Shown piece by piece: positions 12,954 to 22,200 of a stretch of 35,285 nucleotides of DNA (its first letter is position 1; each line of letters starts with the position of its first letter). The DNA comes from a virus, in the IMG/VR virus record IMGVR_UViG_3300044640_001033, positions 1 through 35,285 of that record; one strand, given 5' to 3'. The notes beneath the pieces were generated by a model, which was not told the origin of the DNA, did no database searches, and saw nothing but the letters and a program-made list of their open reading frames with translations. Position numbers and translations under genes: made by a program.

Positions 12954-13300
12954 TGAAGCTGGTCACGCAAGCGGAAGCCGCGGCAATCCTGCGGAAATCC
13001 CTCGCAACAATTTACCGATGGAGGCGATCCGGCCTGCTTCCATCCATCGCCGGCAGACCGGTGATGATCGACTTGGCCGACATCGAAAAACTAAAGGACA
13101 TACAACAATGGCAAGACATACAGCAGGACCACGGCTCGGGAAATCACCGGCTGGGTATTACGAAATCAGGTGGACCGAAGAAGGGCGGAGTAAGCGCCTT
13201 TCAACGGGGACAGCAGACATGGTTGAGGCGCAGCAATTTTTCGCGGGCTGGCTCCACGAAAAAGCCCGCGACCCCAAACGCCCGCCCTCCGTCAAGGTAA
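12953..13300 (+). CDS. Excisionase-like / MerR-type HTH protein
   Basis: A 115-residue reading frame whose first 55 residues form a MerR/AlpA-type winged helix: LVTQAEAAAILRKSLATIYRWRRSGLLPSIAGRPVMIDLADIEKL. This fold is shared by phage excisionases and AlpA-like activators. The start overlaps the repressor stop (TGATG). From about residue 53 the frame runs 193 bases inside the integrase gene, and that tail is basic and looks like an out-of-phase reading of integrase codons. The tail may be genuinely translated or may be an unselected extension. The close link to the repressor suggests that it is made in lysogeny, which is unusual for an excisionase, so a regulatory role is possible. Confidence 0.6.
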   Translation: MKLVTQAEAAAILRKSLATIYRWRRSGLLPSIAGRPVMIDLADIEKLKDIQQWQDIQQDHGSGNHRLGITKSGGPKKGGVSAFQRGQQTWLRRSNFSRAGSTKKPATPNARPPSR

Positions 13301-14157
13301 TTCTTCAGAGCTACCTGAAAGAGCACATCAAAGATCCGGAGACTCGCGACTACATAATCGCCGAGCGCATGATCGAAATGTTCGGAGATACTCCGGTGGA
13401 TGCGCTGACCGCGGATCGAATCGCCACCTACTGCGAGCAGCGCGGGGTGAGCGGTCCAACCCTGCGGCGGGAGCTGTCAACGTTGATCGCCGCGCTCAAC
13501 CACGCTCGGAAGCAGCGGAGAATCAATCCTGTTCTGATTCCGGTAATCAGCCTGCCGGACGCTGGGGCGCCGAAGACCAGCTCGTTCTCGGAGGACCAGC
13601 TTGAGTTGCTCCTCCGGCTCAGTGCACCGAAGTTGGGGGAGCGAGCCTCCCGCATCCACCGGTTCGTCTGGATTGCCGCGGAGACTGCCAGCCGCCGCGC
13701 TGCGGTGGAGACGCTGGAGTGGCGACAGGTGGATCTCAAGGCTGGCGTGATTCGGTTTGCGGATGAAGGCAACGGCAAGGTGCGCAAGCGCAAGCGCCGC
13801 GTCACGGTGCCGATCTCAGCCCGCCTCATGGATAAGCTGGTCCAGTGGAAGGCCGAGGCGGGAAGCGAGCTGGTCCTCGACAACTCCCACAACATCTACC
13901 GCTACTGGATCCCGCTAATTGCTGAGGCGGCCAGGGTGAGTGGCAATCCGTCGATCATCGACCTCACGCCGCACGACCTGCGGCGCACCTGGGCCACGCT
14001 CGCGGCCAAGGCTGGGGTGAGCATGTGGGACATCGCCGGCATCCTCGGTGACAGCCTGCCTGTGGTCATCAAGCACTACGCTCACCACTCCCCCGACTAC
14101 CTCCGCAAGGCGGTGAATTTCAGGGGCGGTATCGGGGTGGAAAGCCCCATCGGGTGA
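13108..14157 (+). CDS. int: Tyrosine integrase
   Basis: A 349-residue site-specific recombinase that joins phage and host attachment sites. The ATG at 13108 has AAGGA nine bases upstream and lies inside the excisionase-like gene. Residues about 15-50 look like an arm-binding domain (PAGYYEIRWTEEGRSKRLSTG). About 60-140 is the SAM-like core-binding domain. The catalytic domain shows ETASRR (R196/R197), a basic hairpin KVRKRKRRVTVPIS, HDLR (H289, R292) and HYAHHSP with nucleophile Y324. The usual second histidine in LGH is replaced (LGDS, D315), a substitution also seen in other phage integrase subfamilies. The catalytic tyrosine is intact, so the enzyme is probably active. Confidence 0.88.
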   Translation: MARHTAGPRLGKSPAGYYEIRWTEEGRSKRLSTGTADMVEAQQFFAGWLHEKARDPKRPPSVKVILQSYLKEHIKDPETRDYIIAERMIEMFGDTPVDALTADRIATYCEQRGVSGPTLRRELSTLIAALNHARKQRRINPVLIPVISLPDAGAPKTSSFSEDQLELLLRLSAPKLGERASRIHRFVWIAAETASRRAAVETLEWRQVDLKAGVIRFADEGNGKVRKRKRRVTVPISARLMDKLVQWKAEAGSELVLDNSHNIYRYWIPLIAEAARVSGNPSIIDLTPHDLRRTWATLAAKAGVSMWDIAGILGDSLPVVIKHYAHHSPDYLRKAVNFRGGIGVESPIG

Positions 14158-14190
14158 TTATTTACGCAAGACATTGACCGACACTCATTA

Positions 14191-14271
14191 CCCACACCCA
14201 TTGATTTTACTCGCTTTCTAGCTGTCCGATCATCAGACAAATAGCCTAGACGATGCGATCAGGGGTGTGGG
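14191..14271. repeat. Inverted repeat in int-downstream gap
   Basis: CCCACACCC (14191-14199) and GGGTGTGGG (14263-14271) are perfect 9-bp arms spaced by 63 bases. A smaller imperfect hairpin, TGTCCGATCATCAGACA, lies between them at 14223-14239. This 134-base gap (14158-14291) separates convergent genes and contains no gene. It is a reasonable place for attP or for transcription termination, but no T-tract and no tRNA fragment is visible. Confidence 0.4.
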
Positions 14272-14291
14272 GTTTCAATTACTTAACCACC

Positions 14292-14582
14292 CTACGGGGC
14301 GGAATCCGGGCTAACCATTCGATAAAGGTTCGTCATGTTCCCGCCCATGTTCACCTTCCGCTTCTCGCACTGCCCACCGCGAACCATGCGGTCGAGCTTA
14401 AAGCGGACGGATTCAAAACTGCGCGTTTTGCCTTTTTTATTCATCTCGCTCCACAACTCCATCACGGTGAACTCGCCATCTTGTTTTGGCTCGGGGCGCA
14501 TAATTTGCAGTGCCGCCTCAATGCCAGTTAGATGATCCCTTGTGGACTGATCCAAGTGTCCCCTTCTTTTGTGACCTGCCAT
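14292..14582 (-). CDS. Winged-helix-like DNA-binding protein
   Basis: A 96-residue protein from the ATG at 14582, which has AGGAG ten bases upstream. Residues 1-20 are basic (MAGHKRRGHLDQSTRDH). Residues about 36-92 look like a winged helix: GEFTVMELWSEMNKKGKTRSFESVRFKLDRMVRGGQCEKRKVNMGGNMTNLY. The final strand pair would be the wing. It overlaps the metallophosphatase end by 55 bases and is the last gene of the leftward late region. A transcription regulator is likely; the target is unknown. Confidence 0.55.
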   Translation of the reverse strand: MAGHKRRGHLDQSTRDHLTGIEAALQIMRPEPKQDGEFTVMELWSEMNKKGKTRSFESVRFKLDRMVRGGQCEKRKVNMGGNMTNLYRMVSPDSAP

Positions 14583-15262
14583 ATTTTTGTGTCTCCTGTT
14601 TTGGTGTTGATGACTCCGTAGGCGAACCCTTGTCGCCATCCGAGTTTCGCTGTGTGCTGATCCGCGTATTCCATCTGATTGATGTCGCCGATGCAGCCGA
14701 TTGAGAACGCTTCGCCTTGGTCAATGTGCCGGCCCGTATACTGGTTGGGGGAGTGCACGTGGCCGTGCACGCATGGGCCGTATCGCTCAAAGTGGATCTT
14801 CGCCGGATTGACTCCGCTGTGAAATCCGTGAATGAGCTTTGGCCCACCTTCCGGCATCCGCAGGTATGCCCCAACTCGATACGGCACCCACTTGATTCTG
14901 CGTTTGGCGAAATGCCTTTCAGCCGATTCAGCTAATCCCTGGCAGTGTTCCCTCAGTACGCCATTGCTGACACTCTGAGCCATCTGCCAGATACGCTGAT
15001 CGTGGTTGCCAAGGGTAAGGTATTGGGGCTTGAAGCCGTCGAGGAACGCCAGTCCGGCGGAGAAATCCTCGGACAGCCCGCAGGCTTTCTCCTCTGGTCC
15101 CGCAGCGCCTCTAAGACACGCGAAATCGAAGTTGTCACCCAGGTGGATCCGGTAATGGGCGTCCCAGGTTTCGGAAAAATCAAGGAGCTTCTGAACGGAC
15201 TCCTTGTGAACCAGTGCACCATGGTTGTCCGACGCGATGATGAACCTTTTGAATGAGGCCAA
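14528..15262 (-). CDS. Calcineurin-like metallophosphoesterase
   Basis: A 244-residue phosphoesterase with the full dimetal motif series: SDNHG (D12, H14), LGDNFDF (D43), LGNHDQR (N86, H87), HGFHSG (H145, H148) and HGHVHSP (166-172). The start appears to be TTG at 15262, since the first metal motif begins only 11 residues later and no ATG or GTG lies between. No ribosome site is visible. The substrate could be a nucleotide, a nucleic acid or a phosphoprotein. It lies between the lysis genes and the winged-helix gene, outside the early replication operon, so it is probably expressed late. Confidence 0.8.
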   Translation of the reverse strand: MASFKRFIIASDNHGALVHKESVQKLLDFSETWDAHYRIHLGDNFDFACLRGAAGPEEKACGLSEDFSAGLAFLDGFKPQYLTLGNHDQRIWQMAQSVSNGVLREHCQGLAESAERHFAKRRIKWVPYRVGAYLRMPEGGPKLIHGFHSGVNPAKIHFERYGPCVHGHVHSPNQYTGRHIDQGEAFSIGCIGDINQMEYADQHTAKLGWRQGFAYGVINTKTGDTKIWQVTKEGDTWISPQGII

Positions 15263-15280
15263 ATTAACAGGGGTTGATGT

Positions 15281-15448
15281 TTACTTCTTCAGAGTCTTGT
15301 AGATAAGGATGAACGTGTATGTCACCGTGGCCAGTAGCCCCAAAAACCTAAGCATGGGCTCAACGGTTTCTATCAGAGAGATAAAGAATGCGGTGAGGTT
15401 CAGCGACGACACGCCGAGGATTTTGAATAGCGGCGAGTGGTCGTGCAT
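15281..15448 (-). CDS. Small membrane protein, candidate holin or spanin-like
   Basis: A 55-residue protein from the ATG at 15448; a TTG at 15466 would add 6 residues and overlap the endolysin stop. It has two hydrophobic segments, LGVSSLNLTAFFISLIETV and MLRFLGLLATVTYTFILIY, and ends in KTLKK. A small hydrophobic protein directly downstream of the endolysin is typical of holins or antiholins. The family is not recognised. Confidence 0.55.
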   Translation of the reverse strand: MHDHSPLFKILGVSSLNLTAFFISLIETVEPMLRFLGLLATVTYTFILIYKTLKK

Positions 15449-15453
15449 AGATT

Positions 15454-16032
15454 TTATGGTTGGCAAGCCTCAAAGTGCATGGCGTCGCGGCCCCAGAAGG
15501 CACCGGCTGATACCCAACCCTCGCGAGCAAAGGCTTCGATTATTTCAAATGGCATGCTGGATCGCTGTGGCCAGCTCGTCTTGTTGCCGTTGTTGCCTGG
15601 GTCGAGGTCGATCGCCGCGCCCCATGAGTGCTTAGAAAGGCGCGATCCTCCGCGCATGTTCCTGAAGTTGTAGATGCCGCCGTAGCTCTGGCAGGCTTTC
15701 ATGATCTCAGGGTCATCGCCATGCCGGCTCTTGATGTCGGCGAGCACGCGGAGCAGCGAGTCCTTCACCAGCTTGTGGCAGCGGCCTTTGCTCACCGGCG
15801 CCCCGTCGTAATACATCGGGAATGGAAAGCTAAACGAAACGAGGTTAGATTCATTCCCGCCGGTTCCGTAGAACTTGGTCATGCTCGCGTCGTCGTTCTT
15901 CGGCCACGGGCTCGGCGCCGGCATGAGAGATTTCAAGTATGACTTGCAGGCGAGATAGCTCTTCGGCCCCCACACCCCGTCGGGGGTGGCGCCGATCTTT
16001 CTCTGGATCGCCTGTATCTCCTCCTTTGTCAT
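15454..16032 (-). CDS. Endolysin, M15-type peptidase with peptidoglycan-binding domain
   Basis: A 192-residue lysis enzyme. Residues 3-33 resemble a peptidoglycan-binding repeat (IQAIQRKIGATPDGVWGPKSYLA). Residues 75-192 match D-Ala-D-Ala carboxypeptidase/L-Ala-D-Glu peptidase enzymes of family M15: YNFRNMRGGSRLSKHSWGAAIDLDP has zinc ligands H135 and D142, E171 lies in FAREGW, and H186 lies in MHFEA. It should cleave stem peptides of peptidoglycan at the end of infection. No signal peptide is seen, so it needs a holin. One small membrane protein lies on each side. Confidence 0.88.
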   Translation of the reverse strand: MTKEEIQAIQRKIGATPDGVWGPKSYLACKSYLKSLMPAPSPWPKNDDASMTKFYGTGGNESNLVSFSFPFPMYYDGAPVSKGRCHKLVKDSLLRVLADIKSRHGDDPEIMKACQSYGGIYNFRNMRGGSRLSKHSWGAAIDLDPGNNGNKTSWPQRSSMPFEIIEAFAREGWVSAGAFWGRDAMHFEACQP

Positions 16033-16044
16033 CAGCGAGGAGGC

Positions 16045-16209
16045 TTAGTCCTTCTTAAGCACGTTAATTGCGCCAATCACAGAGACGCCAACGGCAATGA
16101 TGGCCGATGCCTGATCTGGTTTGATGCCAACGCCGCAAGCGATCACGAGCTGAATTAGTCCGCGCCAGGTGGATTCCTGCTTGAGTCGGTCGAGGATGAG
16201 GTTCTTCAT
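16045..16209 (-). CDS. Small holin-like membrane protein
   Basis: A 54-residue protein from the ATG at 16209. A basic start is followed by TWRGLIQLVIACGVGIKPDQASAIIAVGVSVIGAINVLKKD. From memory, this pattern (TwRGli.l..A.Gv...peqa..I...g...ig.i.v) occurs in small phage holin-type proteins. There are two short hydrophobic stretches and a Lys-rich end. It precedes the endolysin by 12 bases, so it is the better holin candidate of the two. Confidence 0.6.
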   Translation of the reverse strand: MKNLILDRLKQESTWRGLIQLVIACGVGIKPDQASAIIAVGVSVIGAINVLKKD

Positions 16210-16230
16210 AGCAGGGATATTGTTATTGTA

Positions 16231-16242
16231 TGTTGGCCAACA
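16231..16242. promoter_or_regulatory. 12-bp palindrome before lysis genes
   Basis: TGTTGGCCAACA is a perfect palindrome in the 45-base gap between the giant ejection gene and the holin-like gene. On the minus strand a -10-like TACAAT follows it directly, but no -35 box at normal spacing is visible. It may be a regulator site for the lysis genes. Confidence 0.3.
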
Positions 16243-16254
16243 ACGCAAGCCCTT

Positions 16255-19200
16255 TTAGTAGTAGGTTGTGGTTTTCATTGGCCCCTTTTTCTTGGTCTGG
16301 ATCGGGCCTGCTACTGCGCTCACCGCGCTTTCCCGCGCCAGCGGGTGGCGGAACGCCTGAACAAGAGCTGCCGAGAGCGGCCCCGCCGGCATTCCGGCAA
16401 ACACCGCATTGAGCGCTGGGGTGGCGATCGTGTTGTAGCCGGTTCGCGCCAGCTTCCGCTCGGCGGTGTTGGTGTTGGCGCTGTTGCGTTCGCCGTAGAG
16501 GTTGACGACCGACTGGAACAGCTCGGACATGCCGCCTACTGCTGGGCCTAGGACCACGGTGGCGGGCTCGCGCTGGTAGCGGGCGCCGGAGACAATGTTG
16601 AACAAGGTGTCGTAGGGCCCGAGGATGCCGGTGCGGGATGCGGCGCCAAGCGCGCGGGCCATGTTGACTTCCGCTTGGGTCTTCTCCTTGTCGCGCTTGT
16701 TGCGCTCAAGGTCCACGAAGATCGTTTCGCGGAGGACCTGAATACCGTACTGGAGGCCGTAGATGGCAGCGATGGCCTTGGCTGCGTCGATCGCCACTTG
16801 GCTGCGCTCCCTGGTGGAGAGCTTCTCCGTTGCCCCGTCAATCTCCACGGTGCCGCGGTAGGCGTCTTTCAACCTGCGAGCTTGCCGCAGCGTGAACTTC
16901 TGATGGAAGTCATAGAGGAATGACTGGAGCTGGTAGAACATGCCGGCCACTGGGTTGTTGGCCTTCTGAGCGCGGGTGCCGCGGGTGGGGTTTAGGGCTG
17001 CGCCGGTCTTGTGGAACATGGACAGCGCTTTGCGATAGAGAGCGGCGCCAGGATCATCACCGAGGATTAGTTTGTTCTGGTCGGTTGCCTTGTCGAGCTT
17101 GGTGACGAAGGCGGCCATCACATCGATGTCCTTGGTGCTCATGCCGAGCTCGTTGAGCTCGCGCTTGGCGAGGGTGGACATTGAGCCTCCAGCCTTGGCC
17201 AGCTTCACCTGCGATGAGATGAAGCTCTTGCCTATCTTGGTGGCAGCGTCGAACGTGAGATTGGTCCAGCCGGAGAGGCCGGTGAGGCGATGGAAATTTG
17301 TGACCAGCCTGCCACCTTTGCCGCGACCGCCGAACGAATCACCGAGCGCATTGCTGGACATCAAGCCATCGAAGGAATCAGCCACCAGTCCAAGCTCGCG
17401 GTTGAGGATGCGGATCTCGTCCGGTCCTGCTTTTCTCAGCGCGCGAACAATTCCCTTGGCGATCTGAGCGTAGGCTCGACCGGTGTCGGTTATCCTGCCG
17501 GTTCTCGCGCCGATCAATGCCGGCTCACCAAGTGAGGCCACGGTGGCGTGAGAAAGGTAGGCGAGCTGAGTGTAGGTGTGGAGATGACCAACGAGCCTCC
17601 TCACGGTCTCGTTGTTGGAGCCGTTAAGGTTGAGGTAGTCCTTCACGAGCTGGGCGGCGATCGGGATCATATCCTGATTACCTTCAGCTTCTAGCTGGGC
17701 GCGGAGAGCTTTCCATTTGCCAACCGGGTCGATCTTGCCATCTGATCTCGATGAAAGCACCCGTGCCTTGGTCGCTGCCCGCACGGTGGCGAGAGCCTCC
17801 GCGGTGTCCATGGCGGCGATGTTGCGGTGGTAGAATTTGCCGAGCAGCTCGTCGGCCTCGGGTCCGAACTCCCGCTTTTTCAGGAATGACGGCTGTCCGC
17901 CGCCCTCTGCCGCGGTGATGTCGTTGCCGTCCGATGAGATGCCGTTGTTATCCGATGTGATGGCGTAGAGGTATTTCTCCGCCGCAGCCTGTGCGTCCAT
18001 CTTCTCCAGCTCGCGGATCTTATCCTTGATGCTGGTGGTGTCTTTGCCCTCGGCTGCCTTGATGGCTTCCTGCTCGCGGAGCTGGGAAATCTCGCGCGCC
18101 CATTTTCTCATGTAGGCACGCTTGGCCTTCTCAATAAACTCTTTTGGATTGGTCAACACCTTCTCGGTGTCGATTGACCGGCTGAGCGACCGCTCGCCAG
18201 CATCGCCAACATCCACGCCAGCATTACGCAGGTAGGCCAGTCGCTCGCGGCGACGCTTGATGAAGTAGTCAACCGCCTCCTTGAGTTTTGGCTCCTTGGC
18301 CAGCTCAGCATCGCGGGCTGGGTTGACCACGTGATCCGCCACTCTCTCCAGCCATGCCGCGCGGGCCGCGTCGTTGATGCCTTCTTTCTTGAAGTACGCA
18401 TCAAGGCCCGTATCAAATTTGATACGCTCATTGTTCATGCGTCGCAAATCAGCTTCGGACAATCCATCGGCGCCCTCGAAATTCACGCCGTCCTGGCTGG
18501 CTCTTACGCCCATGATGTCGGCGAAGAACTTATTGGCGGCGGCGCTATCCTTCCCAGTGATCTTGCCCTCGGCGAGCGCCTGCATCTTGCCGCCGATGCC
18601 ATTGAAGTAGGTGTTGCGGAAAAGCGACAAGCCGCGCTGGATGTGACGCAGCGTGCTACCATCTCTCACTCCACTGGCGATCTCGGCCAGGTGCTCCTTC
18701 ATTGCGTCACCGTAGTCACCCCACGGGGTCTTGTTGCCAGACATTGCCATCTCTTCGGCGAACATCATGTCGGTGACGAGTCGCTCGAAATTCTTTTTGA
18801 GATAGCCCTTTTGCTCGGGGAACTTGGCGACGAGCGCGTTGAGGATGTCTTGCTCGTTCGGTGTCTTGCCGCTGGCGATAAGCTCTTGCGTCACCTTCGG
18901 CATCTCCACCTTGAACTGCTGGTCCTTGCCTTTACCGATGATACGCGCCTCGTCCAGCTCGGCGTGCATCCGGATCCTTGCGGGCTTCTGTTGATCCTTT
19001 GGCAGCTTGGCAATCTCGGCCAGCACGGTCTTCGCCTGTGTGCGGTAGTCGGCGCGGTCGGCCACCTCTTGCTTGGCGGCGTCGAGCGCCTCGCGGAATG
19101 ACGTGGCCGGCTTTGCGTCGTCCACTTTAGAGTAGCGGGTGGGTCCGTCTGCCATTCCGCTTTTCACCTTGCCCATCCCCCTCTTGAGGAGAGCGGCGGC

Positions 19201-22200
19201 GATTATCTCTGGATCCTTGGCTGCCTGGCCGGTGAGGTTCTTCCAGGTGCGTCGCGCAATCTGGAGTAGCTTCTGCCAGAACGTGCGGCCTTCCGGCGTG
19301 CGGTCGAGGATCGAGCGCAGGGCTTTCACCAGCTTCTCTTCTGCCTTCACGGAGGTCGGCGCGTCCGAGTAGAGCTTATCCACCGTGTCGTTGATCTTGG
19401 TGCGGGTGTCTTCATCGAGCGAGTCGTAGAGCCGCTGGAACACAGCGCGCTCTTTCTCGTCGCGGAACGCGGTGTGGCCCACCTCTTCGTGGAGCGCGGA
19501 GCGCACGCCTTCCGGCCCAACCTTCGCTGCGTTCAGCTCGATCGTGTCGCCATTGACGCGCGCTTCCCAGTCGGCCTTCGGCTCGTTGACCACCTTGACG
19601 TTCTCTGGGCGTTTACCGCCAAAGAAATCATCAGCCGCCTTCTCCACTCCCGTGATGTCCGCGGTGCGGGCCGGTGCATCGGTCTTGGAGAATGGCATGT
19701 TGTCAGGCGAGATTTCATCGGGCCTCACTCCAAACAGCGGGGCGTCTTCCTCCTCGTCGAAGAGTCGGGTTTGCGCCTCGTCCTGAGCCCGCGCAGCTTC
19801 CTCTTTGGCATCGCGCTCTGCCGTGATCTTGGCACCGTCCTGAGTGCTTTCCGAAGCAAGAGCAAACCCACCGTCGTCGTCGAACAACTGGCGCGAATCT
19901 TGGTTGCGTATATCCATCGGCGATACTGGCCGATTCGCTGGCTCCTTTTGAAGAGCCTCCTCCTCTAAGCGAGCGTAGTAGGTATCGGACTCGTCTTGGT
20001 AGTCACGGGTCTTTCCTTGCGCAATGTCTTCGATTTCGCTTCTCAGCTCACTCCATAGAGTGTCTGCATCCTTGTCCTGAACCACGTTATCAGGACCGCT
20101 TGCGGAGGAATCGTCATGCTTGGCGTAGATCGAGCGAAGCAGCTCCTTCGCCGCCTCCTTGCCTTCTGGCGTGCCTGGCATTGCGTCAACGTCGGAAATT
20201 TTGATCCATCCGTCGTACTCGCCGCCTCTTACGTTCTCTGCCAGAATGTTGTTTTCCTTTGCGGAAAGGGTGATCCCATTCTTCTTCTTGCCGAGAATGA
20301 GCGCAACCTGCGGTGACGGGCTCTTGATCCTGTTGCCGTCCAGGCTGCTGAGCCCAGGAAATGAATCAATGTTGTTGTCCACCGACCGGAGGATGCGCGA
20401 GGCACCCTTTGATGCGGTTTTGATTACACGTGGGATCTCGGACTTAGCCTCGCCCCTTTGAGCCACCAGCTCCTTCTGCGTGCTCTGCAAGCTCGCGAGC
20501 CGGTTTTCTGCTTTCGTGATAGTCTGCTTGGGTGCCCCACCCTTCTTCAGCTCGTCGATCTTCACGCGCTGGGCCATGATCTCTTTGCCGGTCGCCTCGA
20601 TCTCGGCGCCGAGGTTCTTCACGCGGGTTCTAGGCGAGAGCTGGCGCGGTGCCGGTTCCGGCGTGGGCGATGTTGCATCCGGTTGTATTTGTATGTATTC
20701 CTTACCGTTGAGCGTGGTAAATGATACGCCGTCATATCCGTCCTCCCGTGCCTTATTAACAATGTTTTCCATTGTTGCTGATTTGGGCAGGCCTAATTTT
20801 TCTTTTGCATCAATCCATTTTGGAACATCGAGCAGGTTGTTGAAAACAACGTCATACTCCGCGACGGTTCCACTCTCGCCAGCGTATGCCTCAGCCACCT
20901 TGCGGTCAGGCGACATAAATAGCGCGTCCCTTACGGTCGGCTGAGACTCCTTGCCCTTCTGGACCCCGCGATACAGTTTGATCTTCGCTACCGGAGCTTC
21001 GGCTTGCGTTTCGGTAATCGGCACCGGTGGCGCATCAAGCGGGTTAATATCTGTCCTGAACTCGGGGTTTCTCGCCTTGGACATTTCAGAAACCGCCCAC
21101 CGTTGCCCTGACTGGTTGTTGATGACCACTTTACCATTCACGACGGGATGCGCCTCGATAACACCTTGGCGGTTTTTCCATACCTCCCAGGTATTTCCAT
21201 CACCGTCTTTGAACCGATCTCCACGTTGCGGCTCCGGCACTACCGTAGCTTCGGTTTGCGCTTGGGTGTCTTTTGCGGATTTTGGTTGGCGAATCATGGT
21301 CTCGCCATTGGCTTGCGCGACAAATCCGAACTTTTCGTACCACCTAATAAGCTGCTCTTTGTTCAGATTGTTTCCATCTGAGCCAAACGGTTTGGCAATG
21401 AGTTTGACTGGGACATCGTAATCATCAGCCATTCCCACGAACCTGCGCATCACCTCAGTGGCGAGTCCCTCCCCTCTCTTATTAGATGGAGCTGATACCG
21501 ACTTCAGTATTACGAAGTTCCCAAAGTTATCAACCTCAAGCTGAACACCCTCAGGCGTGACGACGCGCTTATCTCCGTCACTCTCAAATCCTACTGCGTC
21601 ACCGAGTGCTTCGCGAATGTCTTCCGCGGCGCTACGGTATTTTGGGCTCACGCTGCCAAGGCGAATTTTAGACGGAATGCCCTCATCATCGGATGCAATA
21701 GGAGGAGCTCCCGCATTCTCCGGAGCGACCGGAGCGATACCTGTTGCTTCAGGTCCGATAGTAAGCTTGGCGCTAGCTGGAGCGGCAGAGGCTACGGCGG
21801 GCAAGGGGGGTTCGTTGTTCAGTATTCTCCTTGCGGCATTTGCATTGGAGGTGGCGTCTGCGGCTGCAAGGCTTGCGCGTTGAGACGGGATTTCTGGGCT
21901 GCTAACCGGAAGAGGAAGCCGTTGATATTTCCCAGCGTCCCTGGCTGCGGTGATGGCTGCGATGTTTTCAAGGTCTCCTGAGAGCTTGTCGATAACGGCG
22001 GTTCTGGTTTCATCGGATAGTGTTGGGTTGTTCTGGGCGATGGCGATTGCCTGCTTAATCTGGTCTTCAGCGACGAGGATCTGCTCATCGGTGATCGAGC
22101 GAAGCTGCGGCGAGAACTCTGGCGTGTCGTAGACCGGAATGCTCTTCCTGCCCTTCTGCTTCTTGAGTGAAACGCCAAGCTCGGCGATGTCAAGAAGATC

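Noticed and set aside
12950-13108. Programmed -1 frameshift joining the xis-like and int frames
   Set aside because: The frames are in the right relation, but no canonical slippery heptamer is seen and int has its own ATG with AAGGA.
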